A stretch of 64,000 nucleotides of DNA. It comes from Treponema sp. (GTDB taxonomy: Bacteria > Spirochaetota > Spirochaetia > Treponematales > Treponemataceae). The position numbers and the translations under genes were made by a program. Within the stretch, counting starts at the first letter, position 1; the number at the start of each line of letters is the position of its first letter. Under the pieces are notes generated by a model, which was not told the DNA's origin, did not search any database, and saw nothing but the letters and a program-made list of their open reading frames with translations. Below are positions 26,473 to 34,401 of this stretch, piece by piece. The stretch is taken from assembly GCA_017469785.1 (NCBI GenBank), contig JAFUFU010000001.1:59109-123108 (forward strand). The letters are read 5' to 3'.

Positions 26473-27255
26473 TTACTCTGGCAGACGGAAAATCTTGCAG
26501 CTGTTGGTCCACAGGATTTTGCTCAGTTCCTCAAGGTCGATTTCAAGCATTTCTGACAGGAATCGGGCTGTTGATGGAAGATATGCCGGCATTGCCCGCT
26601 TGCGCTCTCGGAATTCTGCCGGAACCATGAAAGGGCTCTCGGTTTCAATCAAGATGCGGTCATGCGGAATGTTCAGAACCGTTTCGTGCAGGTTTCGTGC
26701 ATTTCGGTATGTGAGGTTTCCTGCAAAAGAGAAATAGACGTCGAGGCCTGCCTCAAGACATTTTTTTGCGTAAGCGGCATCCTCGCCGTAACAGTGAAGA
26801 ATTGCACCTGCTGGCGGAATTCGCTCTTTGAGAATGTCGAACATGTCTTTTCCAGCGTCGCGGCTGTGAATGATGACCGGCTTGTCGTATTTTTTGGCGA
26901 TTTCAAGCTGTGTGATGAAAAGCTCTGTTTGCATGCGTTTGTCGCCGAACTGCTTGTAGTAATCCAGACCGCATTCACCGACAGCGATTACATTTGGGAG
27001 TTTGAGACCTTCTTCAATGGTCTTTATCCAGTCTTTTCCGGGATTCATGACTTCAACAGGCGCCACACCAATGGCGTGATATACTCCCGAAACCGCCTTG
27101 ATGTTCGGATAGACTTTCTTGAAGTCGTGGAGACTGTTGTTAATGCTTACAATGCGCGTGACTCCGGCCTGTTTTGCCTGTTGAATGACGCGTAACTGTT
27201 CAATCGGGTCCTCATAAATGAGCCCGATATGGGCGTGAGTATCAAAAAACTGCAT
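26473..27255 (-). CDS. tatD: TatD family metal-dependent DNase/hydrolase
   Basis: The 260-residue protein has the TatD signature: FFDTHAHIG near the N-terminus, AVGECGLDYYKQF, KPVIIHSRDAG, GAILHCYGED and LIETESPFMVP. The TatD group are metal-dependent nucleases or proofreading hydrolases. The start at 27255 has GGAAG 8 nt upstream; the frame remains open to 27375 but that extension is unrelated to the family. A hairpin follows the stop. Confidence 0.9.
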   Translation of the reverse strand: MQFFDTHAHIGLIYEDPIEQLRVIQQAKQAGVTRIVSINNSLHDFKKVYPNIKAVSGVYHAIGVAPVEVMNPGKDWIKTIEEGLKLPNVIAVGECGLDYYKQFGDKRMQTELFITQLEIAKKYDKPVIIHSRDAGKDMFDILKERIPPAGAILHCYGEDAAYAKKCLEAGLDVYFSFAGNLTYRNARNLHETVLNIPHDRILIETESPFMVPAEFRERKRAMPAYLPSTARFLSEMLEIDLEELSKILWTNSCKIFRLPE

Positions 27256-27482
27256 GGCTTTCTTCCAGAAATGAGATATGATAATGAAAAGTCCGCACGG
27301 GAAAACGCGGGACTTATCAAAACGAGTTGATTTTTTATTCTTCTTTAGGATAGCAGAGAAAAACAAAGCTGTCAAATTGCTTTTTCGGAAGATTTATAAA
27401 TATTATAGAAGATTCTTGAAAAAAAACTCCCATAGTGATAATCTTTTTTTAATCTTATTCTTTGGGAATCGAGGTAAAAATT

Positions 27483-28505
27483 ATGGCAAAAGATTTGGAC
27501 TGGGCAAATTTGCCTTTCGGCTATATGGAAACTACAAAAAGTTTCGTTTCAAATTGGAAAAACGGTGCGTGGGACGAAGGAACTCTCACCAGCGACCACA
27601 CAATCACAATGTCAGAATGTGCTGGCGTCTTGCAGTATGCTCAGACTTGTTTTGAAGGTCTCAAAGCTTACACCACCGCAGACGGAAAAATCGTCACATT
27701 CCGTCCTGATTTAAACGCTGACCGCATGAAGGACTCTTGCGAGCGTCTGGAAATGCCAGTCTTCCCAAAAGACCGCTGGATTAAAGCCGTAATCGACACA
27801 ATCAAAGCAAATATCGAATGGGTTCCGCCTTACGGAAGCGGAGCAACTCTTTACATCCGTCCATACATGTTCGGTTCAAGCGCGGTTATCGGCGTAAAAC
27901 CGGCAGACGAATATCAGTTCCGAATTTTGGTCACACCGGTCGGCCCCTACTTCAAGGGCGGCGTAAAGCCAATCACAGTGCGCATCTCTGACCTTGACCG
28001 CGCGGCTCCCCATGGAACCGGTGACATCAAGGCGGGCTTGAACTATGCAATGAGTCTCTACAACATCGTTGACGCTCACAAAAAAGGCTTCGCCGAGAAC
28101 ATCTACACTGACCCGGCAACACACACTTATATAGAAGAAACCGGCGGCGCAAACATCCTTTTCGTCACAAAAGACGGAAAATTGGTCACGCCGAAATCAA
28201 ACAGCATTTTGCCGTCAATCACACGCCGCTCTCTCATTCAGGTTGCAAAAGACTATCTCGGTCTCACAGTCGAAGAGCGTCAGGTCAACAAGAATGAGCT
28301 TAAAGACTTCGTAGAAGTCGGTCTCTGCGGCACTGCTGCCGTAATCAGCCCAATCGGTTGCATCGATGACCACGGAACAAAAATCAACGTTCCAAGCGGC
28401 ATGGATGAAATCGGCCCTGTCCTCAAAAAGCTCCGCGAAACTCTCACGGGCATCCAGATGGGAAGCGAAAAAGCCCCGGAAGGCTGGATTTACGAGATTA
28501 AATAA
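27483..28505 (+). CDS. ilvE: Branched-chain amino acid aminotransferase
   Basis: The ~340-residue protein belongs to the fold-type IV PLP aminotransferases. Motifs include CFEGLKAY, LYIRPYMFGSS, the PLP-lysine region GDIKAGLNYAMSL, and EETGGANILFV. It interconverts branched-chain amino acids and their 2-oxo acids. The start at 27483 has GAGG upstream; an earlier ATG at 27462 lacks one. The gene stands alone; a 9-bp hairpin lies between it and the next gene. Confidence 0.93.
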   Translation: MAKDLDWANLPFGYMETTKSFVSNWKNGAWDEGTLTSDHTITMSECAGVLQYAQTCFEGLKAYTTADGKIVTFRPDLNADRMKDSCERLEMPVFPKDRWIKAVIDTIKANIEWVPPYGSGATLYIRPYMFGSSAVIGVKPADEYQFRILVTPVGPYFKGGVKPITVRISDLDRAAPHGTGDIKAGLNYAMSLYNIVDAHKKGFAENIYTDPATHTYIEETGGANILFVTKDGKLVTPKSNSILPSITRRSLIQVAKDYLGLTVEERQVNKNELKDFVEVGLCGTAAVISPIGCIDDHGTKINVPSGMDEIGPVLKKLRETLTGIQMGSEKAPEGWIYEIK

Positions 28506-28530
28506 AAAATCCACAGACTCGCACAGACGT

Positions 28531-28561
28531 ACACAGATTAAAAATCGGTGGAAATCTGTGT
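28531..28561. repeat. Hairpin in the ilvE-TSCPD gap
   Basis: ACACAGATT and AATCTGTGT form a 9-bp perfect stem with a 13-nt loop. It is preceded by further CACAGA words. It has no following T-run, so it is more likely a small repeat than a terminator. Confidence 0.4.
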
Positions 28562-28579
28562 CTGCCCGCGGTAAAGATT

Positions 28580-28825
28580 ATGGAACAAATTACTTACAAA
28601 ACAAGCGGCACCTGCGCCCGCCTCATTCACTTTGAGCGCGATGCCGAAAATCGTATTCACAATATCTCTTTCGAGGGCGGTTGCAACGGAAATCTCAAGG
28701 CAATCGCCAAGCTCTGCGAGGGCATGAAGGCCGAAGAAATCAACGAAAAACTTTTGGGAAATCTCTGCGGCAACAAATCTACATCTTGTGCCGACCAGCT
28801 GGCAAAAGCCGTAATGACTGCATAG
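28580..28825 (+). CDS. TSCPD-domain protein (TIGR03905-like)
   Basis: The 81-residue protein shows the small TSCPD pattern: TYKTSGTCARLIHFE, FEGGCNGNLKAIAKLCEGM and a C-terminal TSCADQLAKAV. This cysteine-bearing domain also occurs at the end of some ribonucleotide reductases; the free-standing form has no settled function. It is followed after 34 bp by the YcgN-type cysteine-cluster gene. Confidence 0.85.
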   Translation: MEQITYKTSGTCARLIHFERDAENRIHNISFEGGCNGNLKAIAKLCEGMKAEEINEKLLGNLCGNKSTSCADQLAKAVMTA

Positions 28826-28859
28826 CGTCTTCTATGGCATTCTTAGAATTTTCGCATCA

Positions 28860-29288
28860 ATGAAAGATTTCTACAGAACTAAATCCCTTGCAGAATTGAG
28901 CCCCGAAGAATGGGAAGCCCTCTGCGACGGATGCGGCCGCTGCTGTTACCGGAAGTACATCACAGGCTACGGAAAGAGGGAAAAGACCCACTACACCCGC
29001 GTGGCCTGTGACCTGCTGGACCTAAAGATAGGGAAGTGCCGCGACTACGAGAACCGCTTCAAAATCATCAAAGATTGTCTCCAGCTCACCAAAAACAATG
29101 TCGCTCAATTTGACTGGCTCCCCGAAACCTGTGCCTACCGCCTTGTCCACGAAGGAAAGCCTCTTCCCGACTGGCACCCGCTAATCTCCGGCCGCAAAGA
29201 AAGCGTGGGTGAAGCGGGAATCTTGATTCAGAACGGAATCCACGAAAGCGAAGTGGACGAATGTGACTGGGACGAATACGAGATTTGA
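28860..29288 (+). CDS. YcgN-family cysteine-cluster protein (UPF0260)
   Basis: The 142-residue protein carries the N-terminal cysteine cluster CDGCGRCCYRK, a second group around RVACDLLDLKIGKC, and LPETCAYRLVHEGKPL. These are the eight-cysteine pattern of the YcgN/YkgJ group, presumed to bind zinc or iron-sulfur. Function is unknown. The 142-residue length is typical. Confidence 0.88.
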   Translation: MKDFYRTKSLAELSPEEWEALCDGCGRCCYRKYITGYGKREKTHYTRVACDLLDLKIGKCRDYENRFKIIKDCLQLTKNNVAQFDWLPETCAYRLVHEGKPLPDWHPLISGRKESVGEAGILIQNGIHESEVDECDWDEYEI

Positions 29289-29353
29289 AAAGCAAAAACA
29301 CTTGAAATTTCTGCACCTTTTGTGGTGAATTATTTTTCATCCCGCTCGTGATT

Positions 29354-29665
29354 CTATTTCCGAATCTTTTCCTTTAATTTGATTCCCAGTTTTTCAAGCT
29401 CCTCGTCAATCACTGAGTCAATTCTGGCAAAAAGGCTGTCATCGCCTGAAAATTCTTGCGCCGTGTAAAAGAAACTTGCTGGCGTTGTATTAAAAATGAC
29501 ACAAAGCGCGTCCAGAAGTTCTGCCGTCACAAAAGATTTTCCGTTTTCTATGCGGCTGAGATGTGTCGGGATTATATCTAATCTTTCAGCCAGTTCTTCC
29601 TGTGTCAGCTTCCTTAATTTTCTGAAATGCTTTAGATTCTCGCCAAAAATTTCTCGTACATTCAT
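29354..29665 (-). CDS. XRE-family helix-turn-helix regulator
   Basis: The 103-residue protein has an N-terminal HTH_3 domain (residues ~8-62: LRKLTQEELAERLDIIPTHLSRIENGKSF), then a short acidic/basic C-terminal helix. It marks the start of an AT-rich accessory patch. Its target is unknown; the divergent AT-rich gap 29666-29787 is the natural place for an operator, but no clear palindrome was seen there. Confidence 0.85.
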   Translation of the reverse strand: MNVREIFGENLKHFRKLRKLTQEELAERLDIIPTHLSRIENGKSFVTAELLDALCVIFNTTPASFFYTAQEFSGDDSLFARIDSVIDEELEKLGIKLKEKIRK

Positions 29666-29787
29666 ATAATGAGAATTTTATAGATTGAAATGATTACAAA
29701 ACATAGCACTTAATGAAAATATTCTTAACACTCTTGGCATTAAATGACAAATTTCGCTTGATTTATTAATTTTTAATGTTATAATTT

Positions 29788-30060
29788 TTGAGAAACAAAG
29801 CATTTTATGCTAAGTTTAAGGAGAATGCAAAATTTTTAGTTGTTTATGTCTCTGAAATAGAAGACAAACCGGGGAAATATAATGTTTATTTCCATGATGA
29901 CTGTGACATCGATCCATACCGTGCAGAAGCCCTGCCAGAAAAAGAAGCGATAGCGTTTGCAGAAAAACTTCTTGAAGAACAGGGGCATGTTGGCGGTGAA
30001 ATCATTATCGAGACAAATGACGGTAAAGCTCGCCTGCTTTGGGATTCAGACAGAAGGTAG
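29788..30060 (+). CDS. Hypothetical protein with a TTG start
   Basis: The frame codes for about 90 residues ending EIIIETNDGKARLLWDSDRR. It has protein character (YNVYFHDDCDIDPYR) and no signal peptide or known motif. An in-frame stop at 29782 means it must begin at TTG 29788 or later. TATAAT occurs at 29780-29785, too near for a leader, so the gene may be leaderless or 5'-truncated. Confidence 0.45.
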   Translation: MRNKAFYAKFKENAKFLVVYVSEIEDKPGKYNVYFHDDCDIDPYRAEALPEKEAIAFAEKLLEEQGHVGGEIIIETNDGKARLLWDSDRR

Positions 30061-30089
30061 AGTGGTTGATTTTTAAAAACTTGTGAAAC

Positions 30090-30135
30090 TAACCATGGAT
30101 GCGTGAAAAATAGCTTTCTGCTACATCCGTGGTTA
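30090..30135. repeat. Inverted repeat upstream of the 30 kb lipoprotein gene
   Basis: TAACCATGGATG and CATCCGTGGTTA pair over 12 positions with one mismatch across a 22-nt loop, just before the lipoprotein gene. It may be a leader hairpin or a terminator for the preceding small gene. Confidence 0.4.
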
Positions 30136-30154
30136 AATTTTAAGTAGGACTTTT

Positions 30155-31111
30155 ATGAAGAAAATTATAGTATTGTCGATGTCACTTATGGCATTATTGT
30201 TTGGATTTGTGTCATGCAGCAATGATGATAATGATGATGCAACAGAGACTAAAGATAGTAAAACATCAGTTTCATTTGATAATCTTGAGGCATTAGATAT
30301 TTCTGATGCAAAGGCTCTATATATCGGTACGGGAACAACGGGTTCAAATCGTTCTGCTAGAGATGCTGCAAGTGAAAGCATTCAGAAATTACTTAAAATC
30401 ACGGATTCAGATAAAACGGAGGAAGTCGCTTATCTTGACAAGGACGGATTTATGCTTTACACGGGTCGCGGTGACAGTGGTTTTTATACGAGAGTAAAAA
30501 AAACAACCGGTAGCCTTGTTCCTATGACTTATACTTATGCATTTTGGACAGGCTTAGACGGCTATATGTATTATTGCGAGTATGATTCCTCCGACAAAGT
30601 GTCTATCAAAAAAATTGATACAACAAACTATGAAGTCAACATAAAGGATTATGCAACAAATCTTCCTCTAGATTTCTTTCTAGAGTATCCTTATGATGCT
30701 TATAAGCTTACTCTAAAAAATAAGATGTACTTTATTAGAGGTACAAGTATTTTAGAAGTGCATAATGAATCAAATACACCAAGAGTAGTAACGCTGGCAG
30801 AGATAAACGCAGCAAGTGTTTCCCATGTAGTTGCTACCGAAAATTACTATTATTTGGCAGGAACTGATACGGCTGGAAAAGGATTTTTGGTGAAAGTTGA
30901 CCCAACGAATGATACTTGTACGAATCTGCTTTCAGAAGATTATGTAATGTATACTTTTACGGCTTCAGAAGTGGACGGTATCGTCTTTAATGCCATGCGT
31001 ATGAGTGATGGAAAGAAAATTATTGGTAAAGTCGGAGTCAATGGTGGTGCTGTAACCATAATTGATGAAGAAAGCGATGCCCAAATAACATATCTTGAAA
31101 GAATCAATTAA
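30155..31111 (+). CDS. Lipoprotein of unknown function
   Basis: The 318-residue protein has a lipoprotein signal peptide ending in a lipobox (GFVSCSN) and an Asp-rich stretch after the cysteine. The mature part carries repeated YxxxG and beta-strand patterns (YYYLAGTDTAGKGFLVKVD) suggestive of a beta-propeller-like fold, only by eye. It lies in an AT-rich accessory patch and is followed by a strong terminator. The function is not known. Confidence 0.75.
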   Translation: MKKIIVLSMSLMALLFGFVSCSNDDNDDATETKDSKTSVSFDNLEALDISDAKALYIGTGTTGSNRSARDAASESIQKLLKITDSDKTEEVAYLDKDGFMLYTGRGDSGFYTRVKKTTGSLVPMTYTYAFWTGLDGYMYYCEYDSSDKVSIKKIDTTNYEVNIKDYATNLPLDFFLEYPYDAYKLTLKNKMYFIRGTSILEVHNESNTPRVVTLAEINAASVSHVVATENYYYLAGTDTAGKGFLVKVDPTNDTCTNLLSEDYVMYTFTASEVDGIVFNAMRMSDGKKIIGKVGVNGGAVTIIDEESDAQITYLERIN

Positions 31112-31145
31112 TTTCTTGATGTAGTTTTTTTATTTCTCATAGTGC

Positions 31146-31179
31146 ACCACGCTTTCCCCAGTGGAGAGCGTGGTTTTTT
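31146..31179 (+). terminator. Intrinsic terminator of the lipoprotein gene
   Basis: ACCACGCT (31146-31153) and AGCGTGGT (31167-31174) form an 8-bp perfect stem followed by a run of T. Confidence 0.85.
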
Positions 31180-31226
31180 CTTAAAAAGTATGCTACAACG
31201 AAAAATGGAGGTATCGTTATGAATAT

Positions 31227-31502
31227 ATGCAAGCCGTATCTATAAAAATACCGGATTCAATGGTCGAATACACAGCGGTTGAAAGTGAAAGCGAAGAATT
31301 GCTTCGAAATGCAATGATTCTGTTTCCATATATTCAGAATGAGACTATCTCGCACGGGAAGGCTGCCCAAATTCTTGGAATAAATAAATTGGATCTGATA
31401 GCATTGTACAGTACTTTGGGAATTCCCTATCTTGACCAGACAAAAGAAGAATTGCAAAACGACCTCGCTGTTCTAAAAAAACTCCGGAGTCGTTCAGCAT
31501 GA
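31227..31502 (+). CDS. UPF0175 family antitoxin-like protein
   Basis: The 91-residue protein has the UPF0175 pattern: a beta-strand ISIKIPDS start, then two helices and LGINKLDLIALYSTLGIPYLD. UPF0175 proteins are usually antitoxins next to a PIN-domain DUF3368 toxin, and such a toxin begins at 31499 with a 4-bp overlap. The RBS (GGAGG at 31207) is best placed for an ATG at 31219 whose frame stops after eight codons; a 2-bp expansion in an AT repeat may have displaced the original start. Confidence 0.75.
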   Translation: MQAVSIKIPDSMVEYTAVESESEELLRNAMILFPYIQNETISHGKAAQILGINKLDLIALYSTLGIPYLDQTKEELQNDLAVLKKLRSRSA

Positions 31503-31567
31503 CAGTAATTTCTGATACAACACCAATTATCTCACTCATAAAAATAAACCGCTTGGATTTACTTTAA
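31499..31567 (+). pseudogene. Truncated PIN-domain toxin (DUF3368-like)
   Basis: The 22 codons read MTVISDTTPIISLIKINRLD, the N-terminal strand of a DUF3368/PIN toxin with its first catalytic aspartate. The frame then stops at 31565. The rest of the gene (usually ~150 residues) is missing; the downstream DNA holds no further PIN motif that I can see. It overlaps the antitoxin gene as in intact pairs. Confidence 0.7.
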
Positions 31568-31674
31568 AATTTACTATTTTTGCACATGCAAGAAGTTTAT
31601 CCATCAGCTCTCCGACAAAAAAAACCGTCGCAAGGACGGGCTTAATGGGCATTTTCTTTCGGTTTGCACCTACG

Positions 31675-31693
31675 CTTGGCGAAAAGTCAAGCG
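31675..31693. repeat. 19-bp direct repeat, left copy, flanking HigBA
   Basis: CTTGGCGAAAAGTCAAGCG is identical to 32453-32471 on the other side of the HigBA genes. The left copy is extended to a hairpin (CGCTTG...CAAGCG). Confidence 0.75.
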
Positions 31694-31725
31694 TAAGATT
31701 TGTTAAAAATCATAAAAAAGGTGTG

Positions 31726-31754
31726 TTGACAGTTCCCAAATTGGGAACTATACT
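31726..31754 (+). promoter_or_regulatory. HigBA promoter with a palindromic operator in the spacer
   Basis: TTGACA (31726-31731) and TATACT (31749-31754) are separated by exactly 17 bp, and those 17 bp are the perfect palindrome GTTCCCAAATTGGGAAC. The ATG of higB lies 6 nt after the -10 box, so transcription should begin at or next to the start codon. The layout implies that HigA, alone or with HigB, blocks RNA polymerase directly. Confidence 0.85.
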
Positions 31755-31760
31755 GCAAGT

Positions 31761-32054
31761 ATGCATGTGATTTCCCGAAAAACTTTGAGCGATTACTGGC
31801 AGAAAGCCCCCGAAGCAGAACAAGCTCTAAAGGCGTGGTTTTGTGAAGCGCAAAAAGCACAGTGGGCTTCTCCTGCGGACATAAAAGAAAAATATCGTTC
31901 GGCAAGTTTTCTAAAAGGAAATCGCATTGTATTCAATATTTGTGGCAATAAACATCGCTTAATTGTCCGCATAAACTACGCATCAAAGACAGTGTTCGTG
32001 CGATTCGTTGGAAGTCATTCAGACTATGATAAAATCAACGCGGAGGAAGTGTAA
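31761..32054 (+). CDS. higB: HigB-family toxin (mRNA interferase)
   Basis: The 97-residue protein fits the HigB group that starts MHVISRKTLSDYW. It continues with NRIVFNICGNKHRLIVRINYASKTVFVRFVGSHSDYDKI, where the Arg/His-rich strands of the RelE fold would cut mRNA on ribosomes. The toxin precedes the antitoxin, as usual for hig. No RBS exists before the ATG and the promoter ends 6 nt upstream, so it is probably read from a leaderless transcript. It shares one base with the higA start. Confidence 0.9.
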   Translation: MHVISRKTLSDYWQKAPEAEQALKAWFCEAQKAQWASPADIKEKYRSASFLKGNRIVFNICGNKHRLIVRINYASKTVFVRFVGSHSDYDKINAEEV

Positions 32055-32419
32055 TGTCGTATAACAAACTCATAAAAACAGAGGTCGATTATAACAATGC
32101 GCTCAAACGAATTGAGCAGCTTTTTGACGCAAAAGCAGGCACTCCTGAGGCGGACGAACTTGAACTTTTGGCAACCCTTGTTGAATTATACGAAAAAGAG
32201 CATTTCCCCATTGTTGCCCCTGATCCTGTTTCTGCCATAAAATTCCGAATGGAGCAAGAAGGTCTTACAAACGAAGATATGATTGCGTATCTTGGCGGAA
32301 AATCGCGAGTCTCAGAAATTTTTTCACATAAACGGAATTTGAGTCTTTCCATGATAAGAAAATTGGTGGCGGGGCTTCAGATTCCCGCAGAAGTTCTTTT
32401 AGGCGCGACAGTTTTGTAA
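32054..32419 (+). CDS. higA: HigA-family antitoxin
   Basis: The 121-residue protein is of the long HigA type (COG5499-like). An N-terminal helical part (residues 1-60) wraps the toxin, and a C-terminal helix-turn-helix follows (MEQEGLTNEDMIAYLGGKSRVSEIF, then LSLSMIRKLVAGLQIPAEVLLG). GCGGAGGAAG precedes the ATG. It should neutralise HigB and bind the palindrome in the promoter spacer. Confidence 0.9.
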   Translation: MSYNKLIKTEVDYNNALKRIEQLFDAKAGTPEADELELLATLVELYEKEHFPIVAPDPVSAIKFRMEQEGLTNEDMIAYLGGKSRVSEIFSHKRNLSLSMIRKLVAGLQIPAEVLLGATVL

Positions 32420-32452
32420 CCGATACTCAACTCAATTTTATTTAAAGTTACA

Positions 32453-32471
32453 CTTGGCGAAAAGTCAAGCG
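32453..32471. repeat. 19-bp direct repeat, right copy, flanking HigBA
   Basis: Identical to 31675-31693. Followed by GAGG and six T, so it could also work as a weak terminator of the higBA transcript. Confidence 0.75.
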
Positions 32472-32548
32472 AGGTTTTTTATCTCTTTAAAAATTCATAC
32501 ATTATTGCAGGAGAGAATATATCACAAGTCTTTTTAAAAATCACATAA

Positions 32549-32580
32549 AAAAGGCGAGGATGTTTCGTTCCCCGCCTTTT
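32549..32580. terminator. Bidirectional terminator between higA and uxaB
   Basis: AAAAGGCG and CGCCTTTT pair perfectly and the stem is flanked by A-run and T-run, so it can stop transcripts from both convergent genes. Confidence 0.8.
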
Positions 32581-32609
32581 GTTTGGTCGCTGAGCGTAGT
32601 CGAAGCGAC

Positions 32610-34172
32610 TTATTTCACAATCTCAGCCAAAGCAACTTTCATACCCTTAGACTGAATATCAGCCAGGTGACCAGCCACAGCGGCTTCAAGTCCTGCGACC
32701 TTTGTCAAATCTTCCTTCCAGAAGTCAACATTGCTCAAGACCTTGTTTGCGATAACCTTTGCGTCTTTTGTCTCTTTGTTGAGGGCGGCAAAGAATTCCA
32801 GAACAGGCATAGTGTCCTTGTTTGGATATACGCCGTCTTCGCGCTTAGACTCAAGGTATTTTGCGCCTTTTTCGTCGGTCTTGATTTCTGTACCGTTGTA
32901 GAAGGCGATGAGGGCTGCGATTGAGAATCCGAGAAGCTTTGGAACAGAGCCGTTCTTTTTGACAGACTGCAATACAGAAGGCAGACAGCGTGTCCAGTAT
33001 TTTGCCACAGAGTTCAAAGAAATCTCAATCAAGCGGTGTGGGTTGAAAGGATTCTGGAAGCGGGTCCAAACATCCTGTGCATATTTCTTCAAGTCTTCCT
33101 GGTCGCCGTCGATTGAAGGAACGATTTCATTGAAGATGATGTCGTGCATGAATTTCTGAGCGTCGGCGTTTGGTGTGTTAAAGCCTGTTCCCACTTTTTC
33201 TGAGCATACGATATCCTGAACATAGTTGCATCCTGCAAGGAATGCTGCCAGTACAGAAGAAGTGTGTGCTCCGTTCAAGATGCGGACTTTTCTTGTGTGG
33301 TAGTAGTCCATGTTCTGTGTCCAGATAACAGAAAGTCCTGCCTTCTGGAGGGGAAGCTCATCTTCATGTGATTTTTTAGATTCAATAACCCAGAAGTGGA
33401 AAAGCTCTGCTGAGTCAAGGAGTTTGTCCTCGTAGCCTAGTTTTTCGCAGAGGTTTTCTGCCTGAGTCTTGCCGTTCTCTTCTTTTGCGAGGAGTGGGAA
33501 GTATCCTGGAACGATGCGGTCAACGAGACATGAACAAACGTCACATGCTTCGTCGAACCAGTTGATGAAGTCCGGTCCCAGCTGCCACATTTCTGCGTAG
33601 CGGAGGATGTTGATGCGAAGGTTCAAGCCGGCCTGGTCGCTCAATTCACAAGGAATCAAAATCAAGCCCTTAGAAGTGTCGCCCTTGAATGCCTGGAAGC
33701 GTTTGTACAAGAAAGCGGTGACTTTTGCCGGGTAGTTTTTCTGTGGCTTCTGGTCGAGAGTTACAGGAACTCCGTCGATTTCTGTGTCAAAGCGGATTCC
33801 AGCTTCTGTTGTATTTGAGACGATAAAGCGCAAATCCGGGCTAGAAGCCAGGGCGATATAGTCGTCATAGTTTGTGTATGGGTTGATTGAGCGGCTTACA
33901 GAAGTGATTGCCCGTGTCTCAACGGTTGGTTTTCCGTCTTTCATGCCGCGGAGAACAGTCGTGTACAAGTTGTCCTGAGCGTTCATCGCGTCAATCATGC
34001 CTTTTTCCAGGGGCTGAACGATTACGATGCTGCCGTTGAAGTCTGTTTTTTCGTTGACAATATCAATCTGCCAATCTACGAATGCGCGCAAGAATCCGCC
34101 TTCACCAAACTGAAGGATTTTCTCCGGGCGTTTTACTGTCTTTACTACGTCTTTTATTGATTTGAGAGCCAT
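32610..34172 (-). CDS. uxaB: Tagaturonate reductase
   Basis: The 520-residue protein belongs to the polyol/mannonate long-chain dehydrogenases. The N-terminal FGEGGFLRAFVDWQID nucleotide-binding region, FIVSNTTEAGIRFD, and the catalytic-side VRILNGAHTSSVLAAFLAG match UxaB rather than mannitol dehydrogenase. It reduces tagaturonate to altronate with NADH in galacturonate breakdown. The start at 34172 has GGAGG 7 nt upstream. It is divergent from the hybrid regulator and sugar ABC genes, which suggests a hexuronate or pectin locus. Confidence 0.88.
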   Translation of the reverse strand: MALKSIKDVVKTVKRPEKILQFGEGGFLRAFVDWQIDIVNEKTDFNGSIVIVQPLEKGMIDAMNAQDNLYTTVLRGMKDGKPTVETRAITSVSRSINPYTNYDDYIALASSPDLRFIVSNTTEAGIRFDTEIDGVPVTLDQKPQKNYPAKVTAFLYKRFQAFKGDTSKGLILIPCELSDQAGLNLRINILRYAEMWQLGPDFINWFDEACDVCSCLVDRIVPGYFPLLAKEENGKTQAENLCEKLGYEDKLLDSAELFHFWVIESKKSHEDELPLQKAGLSVIWTQNMDYYHTRKVRILNGAHTSSVLAAFLAGCNYVQDIVCSEKVGTGFNTPNADAQKFMHDIIFNEIVPSIDGDQEDLKKYAQDVWTRFQNPFNPHRLIEISLNSVAKYWTRCLPSVLQSVKKNGSVPKLLGFSIAALIAFYNGTEIKTDEKGAKYLESKREDGVYPNKDTMPVLEFFAALNKETKDAKVIANKVLSNVDFWKEDLTKVAGLEAAVAGHLADIQSKGMKVALAEIVK

Positions 34173-34401
34173 CTTTGAACCTCCGAAAGTCCTATAATTA
34201 AAATTCAACATTTACTTTTATAATCCCTAATTGAAAATATTTATATAGTGAGAAATGACACATTTTTGATAAAAACCGTGAAAACTGAAAAAAAAGATTT
34301 TTTTGCTGAAAAAAGAAATGTCTTAAAATAATTTTTAGAATTCCTTTTGTAATATACATATATAACTTGTAAAAAAAACGATGTCATTATAAAATGGTAA
34401 A

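Noticed and set aside
27256-27482. T-box leader before ilvE
   Set aside because: No T-box bulge or antiterminator sequence; the gap is simply AT-rich.
34173-34401. Riboswitch in the divergent uxaB-regulator gap
   Set aside because: No structured motif was recognised in the AT-rich sequence.
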